A DNA stretch of 64,000 bases. It comes from Siphonodentalium dalli (lineage: Eukaryota > Mollusca > Scaphopoda > Gadilida > Siphonodentaliidae). The notes below the pieces were generated by a model, which did no database searches, was not told where the DNA came from, and saw nothing but the letters and a program-made list of their open reading frames with translations. Each line of letters begins with the position of its first letter. Position 1 is the first letter of the stretch. Location of the stretch: assembly GCA_032622095.1 (NCBI GenBank), contig CP136065.1:69409675-69473674 (forward strand). The letters are read 5' to 3'. The position numbers and the translations under genes were made by a program. Below, piece by piece: positions 34,893 through 46,810 of this stretch.

Positions 34893-35214
34893 ATGTCTGA
34901 ACATTAAACAAAAAAATTAAATTCCATGATGGCGTCCAATATGGACTACCCGGTACCTAATTCTGCTCCAAAAACATGTATTTTGAATATATGGATGTTT
35001 ATGTGGAGAAACTGATTATGTAAATGACATTTTAATTCACTTGGGGCCAAAACCCGACCTACATGTACGGGAGCGCGTTTTGCGCGCGACTGTATCTTCA
35101 GCATATGTGCATCTTTAATAAGCCAACAATTGGAATCCCAACAGAGAAGATTGGCGTGGGTCCCTTGCGCATAGACATCATTGATGATCTCTATGGGAAT
35201 CAAAATTGACATTT

Positions 35215-35660
35215 AATAGACAATTTCGATTAACCGCAATAACTTTAGGAATATCTAATTGCGCTTAAGCCCAATGAGAATGCAATAAGACATTCCTTAT
35301 TAAGCTTAATCGCAATTACTTCCCATTGCACTTAAACACAATTAATATCTCTCTCATTAGATCACCCTTCTGCAGATAGTAGAATAATCCTATATTTGTT
35401 CCACCCATTGTGCCATGGAGATGGACTACACCACCTGAATTATAAGGAGTTTATGTACTATATATAATATATTATTCCTTATTAAGAGATTCAGTATTGG
35501 GCTTTATCAGCGCAATTTGAATATTCTTCATTGCGCTTAAGCACAATTAAATATTCCCTTATTGCGCTTAAGCACAATGGAGATTCCTTTATTCCCTTAT
35601 TGAGCTTATAAGCGCAATAAGGAATATCCCTTATTGTGCTTAAGCACAAAATTTTAGCTC
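35215..35660. repeat. Cluster of TTGCGCTTAAGCACAAT-type motifs
   Basis: The near-palindrome ATTGCGCTTAAGCACAAT and variants recur about seven times, interleaved with GGAATATTCCTTATT segments, in both orientations. The result is an irregular array without coding potential. Confidence 0.6.
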
Positions 35661-36685
35661 TTCTTGCGCTTAATTACATTTGTTTTTATAATTGTATTGT
35701 AACTATTGGTCTGTCCTTTAATATTTCCATACATCATGCCCACATATATTATAATAGAATAGTACTATTATTATTAATAGTGCTCGTATTAGTTAATACC
35801 ACCTTACCGTCAATATTCTAGCATGGTTAGTTTCAAAATCATAACGTTAATTGTTATTACTATTTGTGTGTACTGTATATGTACATCAGTCATCAATTGA
35901 GAAACTTAAGCACAGCCTGGTTGAATATCTACCATATATGGTGGGTTATTCCCACATTCAAGCTGTTGGTGTCATTCATGTTATTTTGCATGCGAAGTGA
36001 TAGACCCCCCCCCCCCCAATAGCTTATCAATACCACTCAGGACAGTGGGTGTTTTTCCTCAATTAATTGAATTTCTTGTTTTGGTAATAAAAACACCAAT
36101 GATTGCGTCCTGATAACTATGGAAGCCCAGTTTAGCAGAAAATGGACCAATATCTCGTGTTATATGCATGTCATAGAGACATATATACTATATAGAGTAG
36201 CACATATCCCATATCCATCCTCTCACTAATAGGAATATTATGGCAAGAAATTTGATCATCATAGTTTCATTTGTAAAATCCAACTAGCGTGCATAACGCA
36301 CACGATGGAAAGGCATGTGTATAAGTTTACAAAACTAGTTACGAATATCTACCATGCGCTAATTGGTTTTGAAAGGCAGGTGTCCCTTTAAATTTCAGCA
36401 ATATTCAGGAGTTTGAGTAGAATTCCTATTAAATAAACTTTTACCGCATCGATCGTGCTGTTTTTGGACATTAAAAGCCCACCCGTGCACAAAATTGGTG
36501 GTTTTCAGAAAATTACAACTCGTGACAAAGTTGAAGTTCCGGCGACAGAGGGTTAATAATTGGTCTCGCCTGATCTTAAAATGTGACGGTATGGCTTGAA
36601 AATACAATAGCTTAGCAAAACAACACAGGATATGTATATCAGTGCTTTCACATTCGATGTCCTGAACGATATTCGAAAAATGTGA
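35661..36685. other. No recognised gene
   Basis: AT-rich sequence with a run of about 13 C at 36006-36018. Short hydrophobic frames without motif. Confidence 0.4.
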
Positions 36686-37095
36686 AGTCCCGCCGACGAT
36701 GGGTCAACTTCAAGCCTATTCGAACTTCAAGTTGTCAGTTTACCCTTAAAACTTACATCCGATACACCAGTCGGTGACAACAAGCGCGCCATTTTGTGTA
36801 TTTGTTTTCAAACAATAATCTTACATTTCCACAACTAACCCATTTACTGCACAAAAATCAGCAGCTTAAAAATTCCAACGCCCCTTTCATAAATTCGGGA
36901 CCGCACCAGACTCTTCCTGGCCATCTAAAACAAAATGATCGCCATATTTACGTAGGCTATTTGCTATTTTCTGTTCCCGCTCAGGGAATTTCCCTTCAAA
37001 GATAATAAATCAGTCAGCAGCTGGAATTTTGTTTTATTCTGACTACACAAATGCAAGAAGCGTAACACTAAATAATTAGTTGCTTGTAACCAGTC
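36686..37095 (+). repeat. Dispersed repeat R4, copy 2
   Basis: Counterpart of 31655-32045. It contains about 30 extra bases (AATTCCAACGCCCCTTTCAT region, 36868-36900) before the shared CAGACTCTTCCTGGCC block. Confidence 0.7.
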
Positions 37096-39059
37096 CAATT
37101 TACACCAAGATAAGCGGTCGGTCGGGAAAACAACTTCGTGACTTTCTTTTAACCTCGTATGCATGCAAAACTAAATAATTATTTATGAATTAGTATATGC
37201 AACTCCTGCATGGTGAACATTTTCGAGAAGACTTCTGTGCATGTATTCTCCCATACATACAAACCATGATATTGTTCGGGGTATTATCACATGAAGCTCT
37301 TATCAAAGGAGGTATTACCCTAACACATAACGAGAACATTATTATTATAGAAGCAGCTCTAATGTTCATCAAATTGTCTGGTAGGTTTGCTATACTTGTT
37401 GCAAATGGCCTCCCGCGAATCCACCAATACGTGTTTTACATTATACATAAATTATAATGTACATTTTATTTTTGGAAAGTGTTGACTGTAAGGTTTTCAA
37501 ATTAACTGTTGTAAAGGAATTTGAGATGTGCTATGTGTCATGATATAACTTTCTGAAGGAATTTACGATGACTATTGATGGGTAGTGACTTTGTACCAAC
37601 AGGCATGGCTACTTTCTATTCCAAATTAGGTCTACGCAATTTGGAAGGAGGCGTGAGCTGTGTCAACAAATACACAGCATACCGATAGTCAGGCTGTATG
37701 TTCTCTGATTTAAAAATTACCGCTGTAGCTTATAAGTTATAACATCCATAAAATAGTACATAACGTGTAGTACTTCTCCGCTATATTTCGATCCCGAACC
37801 GGACATGCAAACTTAAAACTTTACTTAAGGAATTGTGGTGAACTTTTTTGGAAAGCTGACTTGAAAACTTGCACCGACGTCTTGTGGACACCACGAGGAC
37901 ATCAAAATAATACAATATAGTTGAAGCGTTAAAGATTATCTTCAGAACGCTCTTTATGTACATGTATGTTCGGTCAATGAACAAGGAATTCATAAACACG
38001 CCCGCCTCCATCAGAGGTAGTGTTTTGATTCTAGAGATTAAAACATTGGGCTACGTGAGGTCTCAGATTATATATTCTTCATATAATCATATCATATTAT
38101 ATCAGTCATATAATCTATCGCAGCTTGCGTTTTTCGTGTGAAACAATATTTAATTCTTAGTATGTTCTTGACATGCATGGTGTAAATAACGAGCGTTTCT
38201 CTCACCTATGTACGAATTCATGAAAATATGCATGTTGACTGAGCTTTATGACTTTGATAGCGTCTTTAAGAGTGTGTATACAGTCGAATTCGTTAAAAGC
38301 CTATTTATCGATCGACATACGATATGGCGTCACCCATGTGACCATACCTCCCCCCTTTAATCCTCATTACCAGTTAACAGAGAGGGGTGATTCATGCGTA
38401 CAAGAAATTATGGAATACATACTTAGTTATTTACGCTAATAGCATATTTTCACACATTTGTGAAGTAGTATCAATAACTTCAACATATCAGGAGATATTA
38501 GACTTAATTACATAAAAACATATAAGACATTTGGGTTGGAAAATTAAAAAAATTTGTGAAATAAAAGCTGCGTACCAGATTGTTTAATAAATCATGAATT
38601 CCGGTTAAATTGAGAATATGAATCTCGAGTACCAGTTAATAGAAGGTGTGAATCCTGCGCGCGCGTGAAAATAGCCTGAATCCTGGGTAACAAAAGAGGG
38701 TTGACACTCACAAACAATTATGCATATAGTATCCCTCCTTCAAAATCACGTACACGGTCGTATTTTTACTCGTAATTTTGAGGTTCAAATGAGCCATGTC
38801 TGTTCAAATGAGGTTACTGGATATATTACATGGATATACTAGCTCATATATTCCCATTCATTCCTCGTATACTCTGAAAAGACTAAGCAATTATGGACAA
38901 TCTGATCAAACATTTTATTATATAGACATATTCGAATTACCAGATAATTCGTAACAGTGAGTCAAATGCTCTTTATTTTACCACATCAAGACAGAGGGTA
39001 GTATTTAATGCTCTTTATATTCACATTTTTCACATATGTAATTTGAAGGAAATTAGTCA
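37096..39059. other. No recognised gene
   Basis: A plus frame at 37197-37457 reaches a donor-like GTCTG|GTAGGT near 37380, but it has no family resemblance and no partner exon. The motif GCTCTTTAT occurs at about 37948, 38967 and 39009. Confidence 0.4.
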
Positions 39060-39205
39060 TTTTTGGAGTATTAATTTTCGGAATACTCCTTATTGAACTG
39101 CGGGACTTTTCTGATGCGGGATACTGGACGGTCTAGCTTAGCCTGCTTGACTGCGTATCCTAAAACCCGGGACGGTCCAATAAGCCTATTGAACTGCGGG
39201 TCTTT

Positions 39206-41877
39206 TCAGCTACAGAGAAGCTGTTTGCGTTGTAAACACTCCCTCATGATGTCACTGCCGTCCATTCCCGCCAGTGTACTTTCCGCCAGAACGCGCAGGC
39301 GCTCTCTGATGGGTTCCACGTCAGCGATGGTATGCAGATCTACAATACGGGTGTGATACGTTGCTTGCAGTGCCATTCTCAGGGCTTTGTTTTGGACCAC
39401 CTGAAGCATTTGGATCGCGCGATTTGATGCCAGGTTGGTGACCACCGATGCGTATTCCATGATTGGTCTTACAAATGTTTTGAAGACTCTAAGCAGAGTG
39501 GCCATGCTAGCGCCCCAGGAAGTTCCCCTCAGCCGTCTGAGAATATTAACTCGTTGCATGGCCCCCGTGGCTGTTTGCTTAACATGGGTTAGCATGGTGA
39601 GTCTGGAGTCCAAGGTGACGCCTAGGAAGGTCACCTCTTTTGCGGCAACCAAGTCAATGCCACTGACATTGAGTTTGACCACCGACTGGCGTTTTCGTTT
39701 CGAAAATAGGGCGAATTGTGTTTTGTTCGCATTGAGCTTAATGCGCCATTTCGAGCACCACCTTTCCAGGTCACTGAGGGCCCTCCTCAGTCTGAGATCC
39801 ACATACTTTGTACTGCCATTGGTGATCCACAGACCCAAGTCATCAGCGAACTGCGACAGTTGCACTTGGTGCCTCGGGTCTATTTCAATGTCATTGACGT
39901 AGAAAATGTAGAGCAATGGGCTTAAAACTGACCCCTGTGGTGTACCAGCGTTCAGTGGAACAGAGTCCGACGATTCTCTGTCCACCCTCACCTTTATTGA
40001 GCGGTCGGTGAGGAAAGAGGAGAGGAGCCTTACAAGTTTGACCGGGAGGCCATACTTGCGTAACTTGTACCGGAGGCCGTTGTGTCAGACGCTGTTGAAC
40101 GCTTTTTCAACGTCAAGTAGCACTGTACCAGTTACCCAGTTTTTGTGGAAGCCACTGCGTATGTCCTCCACAAGGCGGTGGATGTGTTCTACCCCTTCGC
40201 ATCCGTTTTGATATGCCCTCTGCCATTTGTTGAAGAATAAATTCTTCTCGAGATGGTTTCGGAACCGTGATGTAATGATTGCTTCGATAGCTTGCCGATG
40301 CAGCTAAGAAGACTGATTGGTCTGTAGTTGCCAGGGTATTTCAGATCTTTGCCATTTTTGGGTATCATGATGCCGATTGCCTCTTTCCATGCAACTGGAA
40401 AGTAGCCAATCTTCAGACAGGTGTTGTACATCTTGGTAATATAAGAAAAGAGTTCAGCTGGGGCTTCTTTGAGTACCCTGTATGGAATTCCATCGTGGCC
40501 AGCGGCCGATCTAGATTTGCACTTGGAGAGAATCCCGATGGTTTCTTCCGAAGTGATCTCTCTAGTGAGATCGTGGTCGTCCCCCACCTCGTCACTCACG
40601 TTTTCCTGAGGTTTGAATAAGTCCTCATTCTGACAGACAAGGTTGTCAACTTCCTGTTACCAGTCGTCGTCAAATTGTGGGCCAATTTGAACTTGGTTGG
40701 CTCGACTGAGTGCGTCTGAAAAAGCGTCCGCTTTTTCCTTTGTGGAGGAAGTTAACGTACCGTCAATACGATACACCGGATTCTCAACGTTCCCATTGCT
40801 GGGGTTTTTTGAGGTGCCAGTCAGGGTTTTGAGTTTTGACCAAAACTCACGTGCATTGTTCCGATCGTTTGCGTTGAGTTCAGAGGTGACGTTTTCCCAC
40901 GCTTGTTTGCGGTCGGCCTTGACCCGTTCCTTCACCTTTCGGTTTAGGGTGTTGTACCACGTCAACAGGGTCGGTGTTCTTCTGCTTGATGGGGTCGAGA
41001 GTTTCCTTAGTCACCCTCGGTGCTCCATATTTAGCCAGCTTTTTTGGGCATGCCCTATCCAGGGCCGACTGGATAGACTGCATCAGATGTTCACTAGCAA
41101 CATCGATGTCTGATATGCAAGAGAGTGAAAGTTCAGTGTTCAGATGGATACGGATATCTTCCCTGAACGCTGACCAGTCAGCTTTCTCCAAGTTGCGAGT
41201 AAGTTTGTAAGTTAAGTCTTTGATCAAATATTGCATGTACCGGTAGGTGGTCGCTACCAACTGTTTCTCAAACGAAGGTGCTAACAGCCTTTCGTATGAG
41301 AGATTCACTGGCTAAAATATAGTCAATCACTGACCCACGTCCGTTTTGAAAGTGAGTTTCCTCCCCTTCATCATTCAAGACGTGAGCTTCCGCCTTCTCA
41401 ACTACATAAAACAGATGGTCGCCATGAGCGTCGGATTCCTTGCTGCCGTAAAACATGTGCTTGGCATTGAGGTCGCCCCCAATGAGGTATTGGTCGTGGT
41501 TTTTCATCATATAGGCAATGAGATCACTGTTGACAAGGAGCTGTGGCGGGCAATAATATGCCACCACCGCCAAATCGCTGCCCCCCGAAGCTGGTTTTTA
41601 ATGCCACAACTTCAGCCCCTACAGACAGAGATATTCTGAGGGTATCTATCACAGAATGCTTGACGTCGTTTCGCACGAGAATCGCGACGCCTCCCCCTCG
41701 ATTGGTACGATCGACTCAGTGCATCTTGTACTTGGGGATTCGAAGTTTTTGGCCATCAAGCTTGGTTTCGTTCAGGAGAACGAACTCCGGGTTGTGCTCA
41801 TATAGGTATTGCTGTAGGACCACACGATGGCCTCGGAGGCCATTGATGTTGATATGTATGACATGCAGACCTGCCAT
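39206..41877 (-). pseudogene. LINE-4 ORF2 (APE endonuclease + reverse transcriptase), broken
   Basis: ATG at 41877 lies two bases behind the ORF1 stop (TAATCATG). The endonuclease starts with HININGLRGHR and LLNETKLDG and is cut by TGA at 41716-41718. It continues with GGDLNAKH and VIDYILAS (41573-41268). Linker pieces follow in shifted frames (41308-40880, 40965-40657). The RT begins with NYRPISLLSC (40599 down to about 40300), has a TGA in place of a tryptophan codon at 40085-40087, and shows NAGTPQGSVLSPLLYIFY and QFADDLGLW in the last frame (39991-39206). Five or more frameshifts and stops make it non-functional. Confidence 0.85.
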
Positions 41878-41879
41878 GA

Positions 41880-43462
41880 TTAAGCTGTCAGTTGACTACA
41901 ATACTCTGTAAGGTGTTCACTTGAAACACGAGTTTTATAGACTTTGCTCGCTATAGACGCCACGCGAGCAGATATTTCCGATTGATTGACGTGAGCATCG
42001 GATGCGCCAAGTGTGGCTGTAAGACTGGCGCAGAGTACGCAGGCAAGGTTGAGGGCTTCCCGGCCTGATGGGGAGGAGCAAGAGGACTGAGCTAGGCTCA
42101 GTGACCTTGTCTCCTTCTTTGTTGCCTCAGTTTTGTATCGAGGGCACATTTTGTCAGAGCTTTTGTGCCCTCCTACGCAGTTTGCACACTTGACAGTGTC
42201 ATTTGTGCATTTTTTATGAGTGTGTTCACCACCACACTTCCGGCACTTAGTTTTTGATTGGCACCTATTGCTAGTGTGACCATATGATTGGCAATTGTAG
42301 CACTGAGTAGGTGCAGGTTTGGCCACGTAATCACTTGTTTTGTATTTGGCAAAGTCAAGTGCTAAGCCTTCTTTTAGGAGTCTCTGCTTGACTTGGACAG
42401 GTTATCTTCACTTTCCAGGTTGAAGATCCTGTCGCGGATGCAACCAGGCGCTTGGCTGTACATCCCTCGCCTGCACTTGTAGCAGTATTCGTCGTCTTGG
42501 ATGGATTTTGAGTGCGACGACGCATTGGTTATCCTTTACCACTTTCTTGCAATCTGTGGGTTTAAAGGAAGTGTCGCCAATGTCTTTAGCTTGCAACAAT
42601 TTTTGCCTTGATGCTTCATCCCTCACAAAGATCAGGATTACCGCTTTATTCCGTTGGCTGGGACGCGTCTTCACTACGTCCGTTACACTGCATTTTTCAC
42701 GGAGAAATGCTGCTAGCCTCCCGGGGTGGTTGCCAATTCCAGCCGGGAGGTTGACACCTAAACAGGAGGTGTACGCCTATTAGTGGGGTTATTCTTGCGT
42801 TCTTCAATCCTTTCCTTTGGAGGAGGAACCGATTGATCACCTTGTGATTTCTTGCCTTTTGCCTTTTTTCCTTTTTTCTTGGGTTCCACTGTAACTCATT
42901 TTCCTGAGCTTGGAGGGTTGGGTTCCTCGTGTGCTCCTGGAGTAGTGATCTCTGGGATCACCTCCATTTCTTCCGTTTGCAGAGATCCAGTGCTGCTCGA
43001 GGCTGAATTTTCAGCCACGATCACCTCAGAATTGGAATTGTGACTCTCGGGTGTGCCCGTATCCACTGTTTCGCCTGTCTCAGATTTGGAATTCTGACTC
43101 CCTGAAACAGATTGTGAAGTGCTGTCCGAGACTGGGACCGTAGCCTCGTTAGCTTTAGGATTAGGAGTTTGACTTCCTGAAGCCTCACTTATTTGTTCCT
43201 TTTGTTTGGTTTTCTTTTTCTTAGGCACTTGGTTGCCTAAAAATTGTGCCGCCGGTGTTTCAGGGCCCAGCTTATTGCCAGTAGACAGACCATACTTGGA
43301 TTGCCAATCCATTAGCGCCATGTCGCGTATATCTTTATCGACCCTCGCGATCACATATCCTATAGTATTGAGGATCATTAATGGGTCAGTCTTAGCTTGT
43401 TCTTCAAACCACTTTCTGGTAGCATGAATTTCGGGTTGTGTTTTTCCCTTCTTGCTGGAGCT
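41880..43462 (-). pseudogene. LINE-4 ORF1 (gag-like, CCHC zinc knuckles), frameshifted
   Basis: Reading begins at 43462 without a visible start codon (SSSKKGKTQPEIHATRKWFEEQ), so the N-terminus is lost. A low-complexity S/T/E-rich and basic KKKKTKQK region follows down to a stop at 42896. A shifted frame (about 42674-42408) carries the AVILIFVRDEASRQKLL segment. A third frame (about 42400-41880) carries three CCHC knuckles: CYNCQSYGHTSNRC, CRKCGGEHTHKKC and CANCVGGHKSSDKMC. ORF1 proteins of this type bind element RNA. At least two frameshifts inactivate the copy. Confidence 0.8.
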
Positions 43463-43735
43463 TACATGTTTTCAAAATTTGTTTTAAAATATGGCCGCCA
43501 GTGGCCATCTTGAGTGTCACATGTTTTATCCATTGGCTCACCCTGCAGCCCATAATTATTGGCGAAATATTTTGAAAATGTATTGACGATTTTCGATGAA
43601 AAACATGAGAGCTATCTTGGATTTAACTTTTTTTTTTGCATTACTAAATCCTTTGGCAAACCCTACATCAACGCTCGATGGAATTAATGGAATATGCTAG
43701 TGTGTGTGGTTTAGAGCACCCGACTATTTATTTTT
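43463..43735 (+). repeat. Fragment of repeat R3
   Basis: AAAATATGGCCGCCAGTGGC, GCTCACCCTGCAGCCCATAA and GCATTACTAAATCCTTTGGC match blocks of the array at 23255-24710. Confidence 0.65.
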
Positions 43736-44520
43736 TTAAAAGCTTGACGATATACAGATCGAAGCCGCACGGGGTATAATACAATATCTGTCTTTTATTT
43801 CCTGATCTGATATACTCTCAAGTTGGATGGGGGATGCTGAAAATTTAAGTAGGCGATATGTTACACGCATAAAATTATTGCACAACATTGTTAAAGGTAC
43901 TGAATCCGATTTGACGGTCCCCATATCATCAGATTCCAACAACAACAACAACAACAACAAATTTTGAAATGCCACTTCAGTTATCAGAATCGATTAATTG
44001 CCCAAAATTAATGCTAACCACAGTCAACTATATTATAAAATTGCCCAAAACCTGTTATTTATCAACGTTTTGTTCAACGAAATTTTGCCAGTTGTCAAAA
44101 AGCCACTGGAATATCTTCATCCGCTATCTGGTCAGATAAGTTTTTCTCGTCGACAGTTTACTGTGCCACTTAAAATTAAAATTATAGATTTCAAACATCG
44201 ATATCTGATCACTCCTAGCTTTGATGGGTGGGTCCCTCGACTAGAATCAAATTATTTTTACCCCTCCCCCCCCCCCCCCCGGAAGCCAAGGAAATAGTAA
44301 TTTCGAGCGTTAATTCGGATTGAGTACCTTTAATGGACGCGTTTCGCAAACTGAACTACTACAGTGATAAGAATGTGTTTTCTCTCTATCAGTTGTCGTT
44401 TTGCCATATCCGTAGTTACGATTACGTTTCAAGAAACCAAGCATGTATAGGCACGCGAGTGGAGCATACAATCATCGAGCAATTCAATGACTATTTCTCA
44501 CAAACTGACTATAGTAGTCG
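43736..44520 (+). pseudogene. LINE-5: C-terminal RT remnant split by MITE-B1
   Basis: From about 43738 one plus frame with a single TGA reads LDDIQIEAARGII, SSWMGDAENLSRRY and RIKLLHNIVN. This resembles the post-RT region of many LINEs (LxxIQxxAARxI, RRxxxRLxLxYKIxNG). The frame stops at the TTAA where MITE-B1 is inserted and resumes behind it with NGRVSQTELLQ before decaying by frameshift. The 130-codon frame 44333-44725 that begins at the MITE border is therefore not a gene with its own start. Confidence 0.5.
43891..44333. mobile_element. MITE-B1 (TTAA-flanked, AGGTACTNAATCCGA ends)
   Basis: TTAA copies lie at 43891-43894 and 44330-44333. The left end is AGGTACTGAATCCGA and the right end, reverse-complemented, is AGGTACTCAATCCGA. 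The sub-terminal sequence contains an (AAC)n tract (about 43938-43960) and a run of C (44264-44280). Relatives are at 46322-46810, 52190-52473, 57526-57923 and 58151-58543. TTAA duplication fits a piggyBac-type mobiliser. No coding sequence. Confidence 0.88.
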
Positions 44521-45863
44521 TCAATTCTGTGAAAAGAAGGTAGGTTTAGCAAAACTCGGGAGTGAGTTATATAAGATTAGGTTTAGGGTACTTCGTCATT
44601 ATTGCGAAACCTCCTTATTTTGGACCGTCCGAAACAATTACGACTACAGTAAGCTATTAGTAATTGTTATCAGTCGTACATATACATGTGTAGTTCAGTT
44701 CATCATGAAACAATGTATCCATTGAGAAAGAGCCGCCTATACTTTATTCAGCTTCTTGCGTCAAAAGTTAAGGACTAATGTCCTTACGAACTGATTAATG
44801 CATCGGCTCTGAAACGCTGCACTTCTAAAAGCAAGAGAACAGGTCAAACTTTACTACCCACGTGAGGCCTGGATTGGAACAACTTGGATGAAAAAATAAG
44901 AAACATTCCACTAGAGATTATCAGATAGATACTGATAAATAAGCCATTAAAACCACCAACATAGTTGCCATAAGCAAACGAATATTGAACATCCTTTATT
45001 AAACTGAGCGGTGAATACAGTACTTTGCATGCACATAATACCCACTGGGGCTCAACGATTCCTCGAGGATCGGATATAACAGATTTTTACTCCGGCCCCA
45101 ATTTGATCGGCTCCGACCCCATTCCGACTTTTAAATTTCCCAGAAGTTTTTAACCCGCAAAAGAAGAAGAAAATGACAGAAAGGTGAGTTATAACGTGTA
45201 TACTTCAATGTATCTTGGTTCAGGATATGACACACCGACACAATCAATGACAATGACCCGAAACAAAGGTGAAAATGGTTGTTTGAGTTAAACTCGAGCA
45301 CGTGCTTTTTTGTATGCATTTCCCATTGATAATTTAACGTGCATCTCCCGACTTGTTATTAACCTTTGTATATGTCAAATTGCACAGAATGGGTTCTGAA
45401 TGAATTTAGTGTTTATCACATATCAAAATAAGCCCATAATTTTAGTTATTGACCCAGTAATTACGATGTATAAGAAATATGACGAAAAATACTCCGACTC
45501 ATCGGTGATTTGGTGGTTCGGATCAGGATCTAACAGGTTTCAAATACTCCGACCCTTACATGATCACCAGATACGTTCGCACTATGTTTACGACCCCAAT
45601 GCCACACTGCAGTATAATTATGACTATACGCAATAGCATACGTGATCTTATATAACCTGTTGTCAAAATTCTCGGGAAAATATGTGCATATATAGGCCTA
45701 CATACCAATTGATATGTCATGAACATAAATATAGAAGTAAATTTGGCGGGTCCAACAAAAGCAATGACCAATTTTAATTAAAATTCTGCACAACACGCAT
45801 ATGCCTGTATTTACTATAAATTGTTACATGTAAACTGAATTATTTATACATTTATACTTTCAG

Positions 45864-46437
45864 AATATATCCAGGGGTTGCGGGATCTCTAATAACTTTC
45901 GAGGATTCCTTGCTTTTGTTGGACGTGTCCGTGTCATTGGATGCGGCTGAACGTGAAGAAATTGAGACTGACATTTCTTTAAACCCGGTCCCGATTGCTG
46001 CCTCTACCCCAGTTACCAAACAAAGTGGAATGCACCAGTGTGGAATTTGTACCTATTCCACAAAATATAAGTCTAACTACACACGCCATTTAAAGCGTCA
46101 CGAAGAACCATCCGAATCAGCGTGTGTATCAGGAGATTCTGAAGCGTCTGTAAAGTTGTGCCACATGTGTTCCAGCACATTCAATACAACCACCGGCTTG
46201 CGTCTGCATGTCTGGATGAAGCACGAGCCGGCAACCACACAGAAGTATAAGTGCAACCAATGCGGAATGGCGATGTACGGGAAGCAGGATTTGGACTCGC
46301 ACCTAAATACACACGCCGGTCTTAAATGTACTCAATCCGAACAGAGGGTCCCCATCTCAACAGATTCCAACAACAACAATCCGATCAGAGGGTCCTATAT
46401 TAATATTTATTTGGCTTTGGGGGTAAAAAATATTTGA
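45864..46437 (+). CDS. C2H2 zinc-finger exon inside a TIR element; 3' end replaced by MITE sequence
   Basis: The frame is open from a splice-acceptor-like TTTATACTTTCAG ending at 45863. No ATG begins it; the computed start at 45910 is a TTG. Counting from 45910, three fingers are present: C44-C47-H60-H64, C84-C87-H100-H105 and C115-C118-H131-H135, preceded by an acidic, finger-free segment. Such fingers bind DNA or RNA in the nucleus. After NTHAGLK the reading enters MITE-B2 at 46322 and gains about 38 foreign residues before the TGA. Behind the MITE (46811) the host frame resumes with KPYECDIC, the typical linker and first cysteines of a fourth finger, then meets TAG next to a donor-like GTAAAT. 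It is probably an inactivated captured exon. Confidence 0.7.
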
Positions 46438-46810
46438 TTCGAGTCGAGGAACCCATCAAACAAAGCTCAGAGTTATTAGATATTGATTTTTGAAATTTGT
46501 TATATTCTCGAGATGAGTACTAATAATTGCCGTCAATTTCGTAACCTGCTCGAGATGTGTACACCAAAACACTATTCAAACAGACAAGGATGGATAACTC
46601 GAAAATCAAGTGGTAATAATAACGCAATTCTGACTGTGGTCTGAGCCAGAAAGTATTCCCTATAATGAAAAATAATAGATTTCTAAAATCGATATCTAAC
46701 AAATCTGAGCTTTCATGGGTGACTTCCTCGACTAGAATCAAATATTTTTGACCCCCGAAGCCATTGAAATAGTAATTGAGAGGAGTTTTATCGGATTGAG
46801 TACCTTTAAA
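46322..46810. mobile_element. MITE-B2 inserted in the zinc-finger exon
   Basis: TTAA copies lie at 46322-46325 and 46807-46810, with ends ATGTACTCAATCCGA and, reverse-complemented, AGGTACTCAATCCGA. The insertion point is inside the codons for the Leu-Lys of a finger linker. Removing the MITE with one TTAA restores a continuous reading frame across the linker. This proves that the MITE arrived after the finger exon existed. Confidence 0.9.

Larger units (their letters stand above)
39060..43462 (-). mobile_element. LINE-4: degraded two-ORF Jockey-like non-LTR retrotransposon
   Basis: The minus strand carries an ORF1 with CCHC knuckles followed after two bases by an ORF2 with APE endonuclease and reverse transcriptase. 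This order and the triple-knuckle ORF1 are typical of the Jockey/I group. The copy is nearly complete but broken by several frameshifts and in-frame stops. It is visibly richer in GC than its surroundings, which suggests a different base-composition history. The 5' end meets a fragment of repeat R3 at about 43463. In the 3' region a short block (CCCGCAGTTCAATA) is duplicated near 39092-39110 and 39187-39205. The exact 3' end is uncertain. Confidence 0.85.

Noticed and set aside
37197-37457. 86-codon ORF with a donor-like GTAGGT as an exon
   Set aside because: No acceptor, partner exon or family resemblance was found. The evidence is too weak to list as a gene.
44333-44725. 130-codon ORF with a donor-like AAG|GTAGGT
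   Set aside because: Its ATG is created at the right border of MITE-B1. The frame before the MITE shows it is the tail of a LINE remnant.
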